A stretch of DNA of 10,697 nucleotides from Fidelibacterota bacterium TCS55 (GCA_905182385.1 CAJJBS010000054.1:1-10697), one strand, 5' to 3'. Shown: positions 1-6,210, counted from the first letter of the stretch. Numbers and translations are program-made. The notes: generated by a model from the sequence alone, not told the origin.

Positions 1-1163
1 CCAACTTGTGAACCTTCAGTTTTATGTATTTGAATATTCTTTTTTAGTTCTTCTATTATATGATCAAAAGGACGAGTTTTGATCCCGAATTTACTTTTAG
101 TTGTATTTCCATGCATTGGATCAGATGACCATACCACAGTTCTACCTTCCTTAGTTACTTTTCTTATTAGTTTAGGTAGATAGTTCTCAATTTGTTCATA
201 TCCATATCTAGTAATTAATGTTATACGGCCAGCCTCATCTCTTGGATTTAAAATATCTAACAATTCAATTAATTCATCAGGATTTAATGAAGGACCACAT
301 TTTATGCCAATAGGATTTTCAATTCCACGGCAAAACTCAACATGGGCACTATCTTTAAATCGCGTTCTATCGCCAATCCAAACAAAATGTGCTGAAGTAT
401 TATAAACATCACCTGATGTTGAATCAACACGAGTAAGCGCTTCTTCGTAAGGTAGAAGTAATGCTTCATGACTTGTAAAATAATTGACTGTTCTTAGTTG
501 AGGTGTGTTATTTGAATTTATTCCTAGAGCATCCATGAAATTTAAGCTTTCTTGAATTTGGTGAGCTAGATGATGATATCTTTTTCCATGTGGATCGCTT
601 TTAACAAATCCCATATTCCAAGAATTGACATGTCTAAGATCTGCATAGCCACCATCAGCAAAAGCTCTAAGTAAATTCAGAGTAGAAGCTGCTTGAGAAT
701 AACCTTTTAGCATTCGGTCAGGGTCAGGTTGTCTTAATTTATTATCAAAGTTTATATCATTAATAATATCTCCTTTATAACTTGGGAGCTCAACACCATT
801 TATTGTTTCAGTTTCACTTGACCTTGGTTTTGCAAATTGGCCAGCCATTCGCCCTACTTTGACAATAGGTAAATTTGTACCAGAGGTTAAAACTAAAGCC
901 ATTTGTAAAATCACTCTAAATGTGTCACGAATATTATCTGCATTAAACTCAGAAAAACTTTCTGCGCAATCTCCTCCTTGTAATAAAAAACTATTGCCAT
1001 CAGATACTTCAGCTAGTGAACGTTTTAAAGACCTTACTTCACCAGCAAAAACTAGAGGAGGAAAACTTTTTAAAGTATTTTCAACTTTGGATAAATGTTT
1101 TTTATCAGGGTAATTAGGAATATGTTTGGCTTTATAATTTCGCCAGCTATTAATTTTCCACAT
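1..1163 (-). CDS. Class II 3-deoxy-D-arabino-heptulosonate 7-phosphate (DAHP) synthase, C-terminus cut by window edge
   Basis: This enzyme condenses phosphoenolpyruvate and erythrose 4-phosphate in the first step of the shikimate pathway. The ATG lies at 1163 and 387 codons are visible without a break to base 1. Class II enzymes are usually about 450 residues, so roughly the last 60 are missing. Visible class II (plant/Mycobacterium type) landmarks are LQGGDCAESF around residues 61-70, with the metal-ligand Cys at 66; VGRMAGQFAKPRS around 100-112; the active-site segments GIKCGPS and LITRYG; and SDPMHGNT with the metal-ligand His. The Glu and Asp metal ligands of the family lie beyond the edge. 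The start overlaps the end of tyrA by 14 nt and has an AAAGGA Shine-Dalgarno 8 nt upstream (1172-1177), so it is translationally linked to tyrA. Class II enzymes can form complexes with AroQ chorismate mutases (known in Mycobacterium tuberculosis), and one is encoded at this locus. The family call is very secure; which paralogue name applies is not. Confidence 0.95.
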   Translation of the reverse strand, partial: MWKINSWRNYKAKHIPNYPDKKHLSKVENTLKSFPPLVFAGEVRSLKRSLAEVSDGNSFLLQGGDCAESFSEFNADNIRDTFRVILQMALVLTSGTNLPIVKVGRMAGQFAKPRSSETETINGVELPSYKGDIINDINFDNKLRQPDPDRMLKGYSQAASTLNLLRAFADGGYADLRHVNSWNMGFVKSDPHGKRYHHLAHQIQESLNFMDALGINSNNTPQLRTVNYFTSHEALLLPYEEALTRVDSTSGDVYNTSAHFVWIGDRTRFKDSAHVEFCRGIENPIGIKCGPSLNPDELIELLDILNPRDEAGRITLITRYGYEQIENYLPKLIRKVTKEGRTVVWSSDPMHGNTTKSKFGIKTRPFDHIIEELKKNIQIHKTEGSQV

Positions 1164-1887
1164 TATGTAATTCCTTTAATCTATTATCTAAAGAAGTTGT
1201 TGCAAATTTTAGCTCTTTTATCATGTTATCTGTATAAGGATTAAAAAGTTGCAAGTCAGCGTAAAGCTCCCAGGTATCATTACATGTTTGATCAACAAGG
1301 TCTAACAAATCTTTAAATCCTTGAGTGTCAATTTCTGTTTTATGAATACCATATTCTTTTAACATACGACCTAGGAAATGAGTCACGCCTTGAGTTTTTG
1401 CTGCCATTTGATCATGTTTATCTGGTGTCATTTCCATCACTTTTATTCCTTGATCAGTAAAGAACCTTTTCCAAAAAGTAAAAGCTTGATTAGTATCTCT
1501 AGTATTATTCATCATTATTTTAAGTTTATTGTTTGATAAAAATGAATCAGGGCCAAACATTGGATGAGTTGCAATAATACCTATATTAGGATCTAACTTT
1601 TTTTTCATTATTTCTGTTGGATATTTTTTTACAGAACATACATCAATAATAGTTGTTCCTTTATTAAGGAGTGGGGAAATTTTATTAATTACATTTTTAA
1701 ACTCTCTTATTGGAACTGCAATAAAAATAGTTTTTTCATTTAATACATCTTCAAGGCTACTCTTCTCTATACCATGAATTAAAGTATTTAAGTTTTCATC
1801 GTAAGCTTTAATTGTGAATCCTTTTTGTAAAATATTAGCTAATATTTTACCAAACCGACCCAAACCTATGATTCCTAATGAATTCAT
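1150..1887 (-). CDS. tyrA: Prephenate/arogenate dehydrogenase, plant-like TyrA
   Basis: This 245-residue protein oxidatively decarboxylates prephenate (or arogenate) on the way to tyrosine. The N-terminal Rossmann fold shows GxGxxG at residues 8-13, and an Asp at 30 at the end of the second strand suggests NAD+ rather than NADP+. Further landmarks are DVCSVK at 82-87, THPMFGPDS at 107-115 with the expected catalytic His 108, HD at 158-159, and VTHFLGRM at 168-175. The THPMFGP and DVxSVK forms resemble plant arogenate dehydrogenases (TyrA_a type), so arogenate may be the substrate; sequence alone cannot settle this. It is shorter than most bacterial TyrA and has no C-terminal ACT domain. The start overlaps the pheA stop as ATGA (4 nt) and is preceded by a strong GGAGAAGG ribosome-binding site (1889-1896). 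Its 3' end overlaps the DAHP synthase start. It lies downstream of the leader attenuator. Confidence 0.9.
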   Translation of the reverse strand: MNSLGIIGLGRFGKILANILQKGFTIKAYDENLNTLIHGIEKSSLEDVLNEKTIFIAVPIREFKNVINKISPLLNKGTTIIDVCSVKKYPTEIMKKKLDPNIGIIATHPMFGPDSFLSNNKLKIMMNNTRDTNQAFTFWKRFFTDQGIKVMEMTPDKHDQMAAKTQGVTHFLGRMLKEYGIHKTEIDTQGFKDLLDLVDQTCNDTWELYADLQLFNPYTDNMIKELKFATTSLDNRLKELHNVEN

Positions 1888-2456
1888 GCCTTCTCCAATT
1901 TTTTTATCCCAATAAATAAAGTAAGATTATGTTTTAAATCATGAATGCTTTCTTCTAAAATTTCAAGCCCATATAAGTGAGCACATGCTTGATTTGCGAT
2001 AACGCCAGCATTTATAGGTAGTTTACCTTCAGCTAATCTTCTAGCTGCTTCTGCAGTATCATCTTCTTCTATTAATGGCCGTGACCAAAAATGCTCACTT
2101 AAATAATTTTTGCATTGACGTAAAGCTTGTTGATGAGAATGAATCTCTATGATATCACCAATGTTGGTACCTTCAACTCCAAGTAAGTTTTGATTAACGG
2201 GTATGTGAAACATCTCGATTATATCACAACGGTATTTTGAAAGTGCTTCAACACTTTCTATGACAACACCTCCTTGTGCATTCTCCATAGCAAAAATTCC
2301 ATAATCAGTTTTGTCATTCTCAACGCCAGATAGTACATGCTCTGATGAGATTTGATAAATAATTTTGAAATTAGTTAACCCATGATTTTCGCAAAATATA
2401 TTAGCAGCTTCTTCTGAGAAGCTTCCTTGCCCACCTTGAATACCAATTGTTTTCAT
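1884..2456 (-). CDS. pheA: Prephenate dehydratase catalytic domain without ACT domain
   Basis: This 190-residue protein should convert prephenate to phenylpyruvate in phenylalanine synthesis. It contains the two-lobed PDT domain: GGQGSFSEEAA at residues 8-18, AMENAQGGVV at 56-65, IHSHQQALRQC at 105-115, DDTAEAARR at 132-140, and a C-terminal motif HNLTLF at 176-181. Normal monofunctional enzymes are about 280 residues because an ACT domain follows for Phe feedback inhibition. Here the protein stops right after the catalytic domain. Two family signatures are altered: the usual HPQAL is HQQAL, and the almost invariant Thr-Arg-Phe is Thr-Leu-Phe (179-181), keeping the catalytic Thr. The ATG at 2456 has an AAAGG site 6 nt upstream (2463-2467). 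It is the first structural gene after the attenuator and overlaps tyrA by 4 nt. The family call is secure; full dehydratase activity is inferred. Confidence 0.87.
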   Translation of the reverse strand: MKTIGIQGGQGSFSEEAANIFCENHGLTNFKIIYQISSEHVLSGVENDKTDYGIFAMENAQGGVVIESVEALSKYRCDIIEMFHIPVNQNLLGVEGTNIGDIIEIHSHQQALRQCKNYLSEHFWSRPLIEEDDTAEAARRLAEGKLPINAGVIANQACAHLYGLEILEESIHDLKHNLTLFIGIKKLEKA

Positions 2457-2520
2457 TCTAGACCTTTCAATTCTCTAATTAGATTGTTTTAATGTTAGTT
2501 GTGTTTTATCCATTTTGATC

Positions 2521-2550
2521 AAAAAAAAACCCCGATCAAAGTCGGGGTTT
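2521..2550 (-). terminator. Intrinsic terminator of the Phe/Tyr attenuator
   Basis: On the minus strand a 9-bp stem (AAACCCCGA at 2550-2542 with TCGGGGTTT at 2535-2527) closes a 6-nt loop. It runs directly into a run of T, nine in total including the end of the stem. This is a textbook Rho-independent terminator, lying 65 nt before the pheA start. Its position upstream of the operon rather than after it makes it an attenuator terminator. The 5' arm is shared with the alternative antiterminator at 2544-2595. On the plus strand the structure lacks a T-run and is not expected to terminate. Confidence 0.9.
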
Positions 2551-2595
2551 AAACATAGTCAATGTATACTAGTATACTTGGGACTACGATACCCC
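2544..2595 (-). promoter_or_regulatory. Antiterminator fold of the aromatic operon leader RNA
   Basis: Reading the minus strand, GGGGU (2595-2591) can pair with ACCCC (2548-2544), and UAGUC (2586-2582) with GACUA (2560-2556). The perfect palindrome GTATACTAGTATAC (2564-2577) forms an inner hairpin. This fold uses the CCCC needed for the terminator stem, so the two structures exclude each other. The proximal arm lies in the last codons and the UAG stop of the leader ORF. A ribosome finishing the leader would cover that arm and leave the terminator free to form. A ribosome stalled at the Phe/Tyr codons, 9 or more nt upstream, would leave the arm free to pair. The pairing was found by eye, with no folding energy calculated. 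Confidence 0.75.
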
Positions 2596-2652
2596 TTTAT
2601 GGCTAAAAAAATAAAACAAGTTTAAATAATTCTTTGTGTTTATATAATTCAT
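2584..2652 (-). CDS. pheL: Phe/Tyr-rich leader peptide of the attenuator
   Basis: This is a 22-codon ORF from ATG (2652) to TAG (2584-2586). Residues 12-16 read LFYFF. In total there are three Phe (13, 15, 16) and three Tyr (3, 9, 14) in 22 residues, and the Phe codons are all TTT and the Tyr codons all TAT. The ORF ends within the antiterminator arm and 33 nt before the terminator stem, as expected for a ribosome-mediated leader like E. coli pheL (known to carry Phe runs), although the sequence itself is not homologous. No Shine-Dalgarno precedes the ATG; a promoter candidate at 2660-2688 would give a nearly leaderless message. The peptide is probably a sensor only. The mix of Phe and Tyr codons fits the downstream genes, which make both amino acids. 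The gene symbol is by functional analogy. Confidence 0.82.
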   Translation of the reverse strand: MNYINTKNYLNLFYFFSHKGVS

Positions 2653-2659
2653 TAGCGTG

Positions 2660-2688
2660 ATATTAATGAAAGAAATGCAGGGTAGCAA
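2660..2688 (-). promoter_or_regulatory. Possible promoter for the leader-pheA-tyrA-DAHP synthase transcript
   Basis: On the minus strand TTGCTA (2688-2683) and TAATAT (2665-2660) are 17 nt apart, each matching four of six bases of a sigma-70 type promoter. Transcription would start around 2652-2653, at the leader ATG itself, which would explain its lack of a ribosome-binding site. The match is modest in an AT-rich region. Read-through from the stronger promoter ahead of chorismate mutase is an equally good or better source of this transcript. Confidence 0.3.
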
Positions 2689-2693
2689 ACCCT
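2679..2693 (-). terminator. Small hairpin at the chorismate mutase stop codon, possible weak terminator
   Basis: AGGGT and ACCCT form a 5-bp stem around a 5-nt loop, overlapping the TAG stop of the chorismate mutase gene (2692-2694). On the minus strand it is followed by GCATTTCTTTC, which is T-rich but interrupted, so termination would be partial at best. On the plus strand the tail ATTTTATTTT is better, but no plus-strand gene precedes it. It may instead be an mRNA 3'-end or processing structure. Confidence 0.35.
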
Positions 2694-2964
2694 ATTTTAT
2701 TTTCTGATTTTTTTTTGAAATATTGAATATCAATTCAAAAATATCTGAAATATCTTCTTTCTTTAAATCGCTATTTGCTTTAGTTGACAAATACATAATG
2801 ATTTGATTTTCACGATCACTATCATCAATGTCTATTCTATTTGATGCTTTAATTTGACCAATTTCTCTTGTTGTAGAGAATCTTTTTAAGAGAAGAATCA
2901 TAAGTTTCTGATCAATTTTATCTATTTCTTTACGTAGATTATTAATTTTTTTGTTAGAGTCCAT
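2692..2964 (-). CDS. aroQ: Stand-alone AroQ-class chorismate mutase
   Basis: This 90-residue, all-helical protein should rearrange chorismate to prephenate, the common precursor of Phe and Tyr. It aligns without gaps to the chorismate mutase domain of E. coli PheA over the active-site positions: Arg 11 (LRKEID), Arg 28, Lys 39 (GQIKA), Asp 48, Arg 51 and Glu 52 (DRENQ) fall at the same numbers. It is a single domain with no fused dehydratase, DAHP synthase or secretion signal. The ATG at 2964 has no Shine-Dalgarno but lies about 36 nt after a good promoter start. It is upstream of the leader attenuator, so it should escape that control. It may form a complex with the class II DAHP synthase of the same locus, as in Mycobacterium; this is inference. 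The symbol denotes the AroQ chorismate mutase fold, not dehydroquinase. Confidence 0.9.
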   Translation of the reverse strand: MDSNKKINNLRKEIDKIDQKLMILLLKRFSTTREIGQIKASNRIDIDDSDRENQIIMYLSTKANSDLKKEDISDIFELIFNISKKNQKIK

Positions 2965-2993
2965 TTAAAAAAATACGAAATCGATTACATGGG

Positions 2994-3023
2994 TTGAAAC
3001 AGATTTTATTGTAATTTTATATA
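2994..3023 (+). promoter_or_regulatory. Candidate promoter of mtaB
   Basis: TTGAAA (2994-2999) is followed after 18 nt by TATATA (3018-3023); the overlapping TTATAT gives a 17-nt spacer. The start would be only about 10 nt before the mtaB ATG at 3039, which has no Shine-Dalgarno. The region is nearly all A/T, so chance matches are likely. It overlaps the opposing promoter at 3008-3036. Confidence 0.4.
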
Positions 3024-3036
3024 TTAAATTTATCAA
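3008..3036 (-). promoter_or_regulatory. Candidate promoter of the aromatic locus
   Basis: On the minus strand TTGATA (3036-3031) and TACAAT (3013-3008), each five of six bases from consensus, are separated by exactly 17 nt. Transcription would start near 3001, giving a 5' leader of about 36 nt before the chorismate mutase ATG at 2964. It is the best promoter match in the window. The TTGATA-17-TACTAT match ahead of gcvP has the same -35 box and spacing. Confidence 0.55.
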
Positions 3037-3038
3037 TT

Positions 3039-4334
3039 ATGAGCACGCCAACTAAACGCATAGCTTTCCATACCATGGGATGCAAATTAAACTATTCAGA
3101 AACAAATACTATATCTAGAGATTTTATAAAGCATGGATTTGAAGAGGTTAATTATAAAGATAAAGCTGATATTTATGTTTTAAATACCTGCTCTGTTACA
3201 GAAAATGCAGATAAAGAAGCCCGAAAGCTAATTAGACAAGCAAAGCGTAGAAATCCAGATTCTTCAGTAGCTATAATTGGATGCTATGCTCAATTAAAGC
3301 CTCATGAAATTTCTAAAATAGATGGTGTTGATATTATATTAGGCGCACATGATAAGTTTAATCTATTAAAGCATCTTGATAAATTAGACTTTAAAGGTGA
3401 ATCAAAAGTAATTCAAACTGATATTATTAATATTGATAGTTTTCACCCTTCATATTCAACGGGCAAAAGAACAAGATCTTTCTTGAAAGTACAAGATGGT
3501 TGTGATTATACATGTTCATTTTGTACAATTCCATTAGCAAGAGGTAAAAGTAGAAGTAATAATATTAAGAACACCATTTTAACTGCAAAAAAAGTGGTTA
3601 GCGCTGGTGCAAAAGAAATTATTTTAACTGGTGTAAATATTGGGGACTTTGGAAAAGGAACCTCTGAAACATTTATAGATCTTCTTTTCCAATTAGATAG
3701 ATTAGAGGATATTAATAGAATTAGGATTTCTTCAATTGAGCCCAATTTATTAACTAATGAGATTATTGAATTTTGTGCTTCCTCTAAAAAAATGATGCCT
3801 CATTTTCACATACCTCTTCAATCTGGTTCAGATAAAATTTTAAGTGCTATGAGACGAAGATATAAAAAAGACTTATATAAACAGAGAATATTGAAAATTA
3901 GAGAGCTATTACCTCAAGCATCTATTGGTGTAGATGTTATTGTTGGATTTCCAGGCGAAACAGATGAAGATTTTCTAATAACATATAATTTTTTAAACGA
4001 ATTAGATATATCCTATTTACATGTTTTTACATATTCTGAAAGAGTTAATACAGATGCAACTAAGATTAAAGAAATAGTTCCAAAAGATAAAAGAGCAGAG
4101 CGAAGCAAAGTATTACATATTTTATCAGATAAAAAAAATCATAACTTTTATAATAGGTTTATTAATTCTAAACGTGATGTACTTTTTGAAAGTATTAAAA
4201 ACAATAAGGTTCTAGGCTACACAGATAATTATATCCGAGTTCAAGTTACTAGTTCATCTAAAATAATTAATAAAGTTTATCCTGTGGAGCTAGCTTTAAA
4301 TCATGGTTCAGTTATTGATGGTCTCCTTGTATAA
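3039..4334 (+). CDS. mtaB: tRNA t6A37 methylthiotransferase (MtaB family radical SAM enzyme)
   Basis: This 431-residue enzyme should add a methylthio group to N6-threonylcarbamoyladenosine at tRNA position 37 (making ms2t6A), which helps decode ANN codons. The N-terminal UPF0004 domain has the three auxiliary-cluster cysteines at 15 (GCKLNYSET), 51 (NTCSVT) and 82 (GCYAQ). The radical SAM motif CxxxCxxC is Cys 155, 159 and 162 (DGCDYTCSFC), followed by IPLARGKSRS. The C-terminal 50 or so residues look like a TRAM RNA-binding domain. Length is normal for the family. The wording of GCKLNYSET and of the stretch around residues 81-110 is typical of Bacteroidota/FCB sequences and separates it from MiaB and RimO. 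It is followed 13 nt later by the ABC-F gene, probably as one operon. Confidence 0.92.
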   Translation: MSTPTKRIAFHTMGCKLNYSETNTISRDFIKHGFEEVNYKDKADIYVLNTCSVTENADKEARKLIRQAKRRNPDSSVAIIGCYAQLKPHEISKIDGVDIILGAHDKFNLLKHLDKLDFKGESKVIQTDIINIDSFHPSYSTGKRTRSFLKVQDGCDYTCSFCTIPLARGKSRSNNIKNTILTAKKVVSAGAKEIILTGVNIGDFGKGTSETFIDLLFQLDRLEDINRIRISSIEPNLLTNEIIEFCASSKKMMPHFHIPLQSGSDKILSAMRRRYKKDLYKQRILKIRELLPQASIGVDVIVGFPGETDEDFLITYNFLNELDISYLHVFTYSERVNTDATKIKEIVPKDKRAERSKVLHILSDKKNHNFYNRFINSKRDVLFESIKNNKVLGYTDNYIRVQVTSSSKIINKVYPVELALNHGSVIDGLLV

Positions 4335-4347
4335 AATATTTTAAGAC

Positions 4348-6210
4348 ATGATACGTATTGAAAGTCTATCTAAGTCTTTTCCTGATGGTGATTTATTTAA
4401 TAATGTTAATATTTTTATAAAAAAGGGAATGCGATTAGGATTGGTTGGACCAAATGGTTCTGGAAAAACTACACTACTCCGAATTATGTTAGGCAAGGAT
4501 ACGCCTGATAGCGGGAGTATTCAAGTTGATAGTTCAACCAGCATTGGATATTTAGCACAAGATATTATAGTTGGATCTAATCATTCTATTCTAGAAGAAG
4601 TCCTTTTAGCTTATCCGGAAGTAAGTCAAATTCAAAATAAAATGCTTCAATTATCAGAGCTAATTGCCAAAGAACCAGAAAATTTGAATTTAGTAAATGA
4701 ATTAGGTGAAGTTCAAAATCGATTTGAGGCTTTAGAAGGATGGAGATTAGAAGATAAAGCAAAAAAAATTTTAAGCGGACTTGGGTTTTTAGATAAACAG
4801 TTAAAAGAACCTATGGATGTCTTATCTGGAGGATGGCGAATGAGAGTTGCTCTCGCATCTATTTTACTTCAAGAACCTGATATTTTATTTTTAGATGAAC
4901 CAACAAACCATTTAGATCTAGAAGCCACAATTTGGTTAGAATCATTTTTAGCTAATTGGAAGGGAGGTCTAGTAATGATTAGTCACGATCGTACATTTCT
5001 AGACCAATCAGTTAATCACATCCTTGAAATAGATATTAAGAAAGTAACGCTTTATAATGGTAACTATTCTAAATACAAAATTGATAAAGCATTACGTTTA
5101 GAGCAAAATAGAAGTGCTTATAAAAACCAACAAAAAGAAATTAGAGAAACTGAGCGTTTTATCGAAAGATTTAGATCTAAGAGTACTAAATCAAAACAAG
5201 TTCAGAGTCGTGTGAAAATGTTGGATAAGATGGATAAAATAGAAGCACCTTTTGAAGATAATAATGCTTTAAACTTAGTTTTACCTCAACCCTCTCGTTC
5301 TCCACTTAATGTAGCTTCTTGTAGAAACCTGACTAAATATTTTCAAGATATTCAAGTTTTTAATGAAATGAATATGATGATTGAAAGGGGAAATAAAATT
5401 GGATTAGTCGGTCATAACGGTGCGGGGAAATCAACTCTTTTAAAAATGTTAGCAGGCGTAGAATCTGTTACAAAAGGAGCTGTGCGCATTGGCTCAGGTG
5501 TTGATACAGCTTATTATGCTCAACATCAACTTGATGTGTTAGATAAAGATGATACTATTTTTGGAACTATTCAAAAAGTAAGTCCAGGATGGGGAGAAAC
5601 TCAAATCAGAACATACTTAGGTAGTTTTTTATTTAAATCTGATGAGATTGAAAAATTAATTAAGGTGCTCTCAGGTGGAGAAAAAGCACGTCTAGCGATG
5701 GCAAGAATGCTTGTGGAGCCTTCTCATTTATTATTGCTTGATGAGCCAACGAATCACTTAGATATGGTTTCGCGGAATATTGTTGAAACTGCTTTGGTTC
5801 AATTTTCGGGCTCCATAGTATGTATTTCTCATGATAGACATTTTCTTAATAATGTAACAAATCATATTATTGAAGTTGGAAATGGATCCATACAGATTTA
5901 TGAGGGAAACTATGAATACTATGAATGGAAAAAATCAAAAGATTCTAATCTTCTCAGCCCTATTAAAGAAAAAAAAGAATCAAAAGGAAAAGCTGATTAT
6001 GAAATACGAAAGAAAAAAAGAAATCGAATTTCCTGGATCAAAAGAAGGTTTAAAAATATTGAGGATAAACTAGAAGAGTATAGGTTAATTATAAAAGATG
6101 TCTCTAATGAGAATGATTATAAAAAGTTACAAAAAGCTGTGGATATAGTGAATAACCTAGAGAATGAATATTTAGAGTTGATGGAAGAGCAGGAGATTCT
6201 TATATCTTAG
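4348..6210 (+). CDS. ABC-F family ribosome-associated ATPase
   Basis: This 620-residue soluble protein has two ABC ATPase domains in tandem and no membrane segment, so it is an ABC-F translation factor rather than a transporter. Domain 1 has Walker A GPNGSGKTT (34-42), signature LSGG (159-162) and Walker B DILFLDEPTNHLD (178-190). Domain 2 has Walker A GHNGAGKST (355-363), signature LSGG (441-444) and Walker B LLLLDEPTNHLD (461-472). Between them is the charged linker (about 235-320) that in this family reaches the ribosomal P-site tRNA. After the second domain a highly charged, Lys/Glu-rich stretch (about 535-620) predicts a C-terminal coiled coil, as in Uup/YdiF/YfmR-type members. All key ATPase motifs are intact. 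I cannot assign a subfamily or claim antibiotic resistance. It probably shares the mtaB transcript, and its stop overlaps the opposing DUF3050 stop by 4 nt. Confidence 0.92.
   Translation: MIRIESLSKSFPDGDLFNNVNIFIKKGMRLGLVGPNGSGKTTLLRIMLGKDTPDSGSIQVDSSTSIGYLAQDIIVGSNHSILEEVLLAYPEVSQIQNKMLQLSELIAKEPENLNLVNELGEVQNRFEALEGWRLEDKAKKILSGLGFLDKQLKEPMDVLSGGWRMRVALASILLQEPDILFLDEPTNHLDLEATIWLESFLANWKGGLVMISHDRTFLDQSVNHILEIDIKKVTLYNGNYSKYKIDKALRLEQNRSAYKNQQKEIRETERFIERFRSKSTKSKQVQSRVKMLDKMDKIEAPFEDNNALNLVLPQPSRSPLNVASCRNLTKYFQDIQVFNEMNMMIERGNKIGLVGHNGAGKSTLLKMLAGVESVTKGAVRIGSGVDTAYYAQHQLDVLDKDDTIFGTIQKVSPGWGETQIRTYLGSFLFKSDEIEKLIKVLSGGEKARLAMARMLVEPSHLLLLDEPTNHLDMVSRNIVETALVQFSGSIVCISHDRHFLNNVTNHIIEVGNGSIQIYEGNYEYYEWKKSKDSNLLSPIKEKKESKGKADYEIRKKKRNRISWIKRRFKNIEDKLEEYRLIIKDVSNENDYKKLQKAVDIVNNLENEYLELMEEQEILIS

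Noticed and set aside
859..1113. Plus-strand open frame of 84 codons
   Set aside because: It lies entirely antisense to the well-conserved DAHP synthase gene, has no recognisable domain, and is a shadow frame.
2564..2577. GTATACTAGTATAC as a TrpR- or TyrR-like DNA operator
   Set aside because: It contains ACTAGT as in the E. coli trp operator, but it sits downstream of the leader ORF rather than at a promoter. It fits as the inner hairpin of the antiterminator. A DNA-binding role is not excluded but has no support.
2500..2700. T-box or amino-acid riboswitch as the control element before pheA
   Set aside because: The region lacks the AGGGUGGNACCGCG T-box antiterminator sequence and the long stem I. 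The leader ORF with a Phe/Tyr run explains the terminator better.
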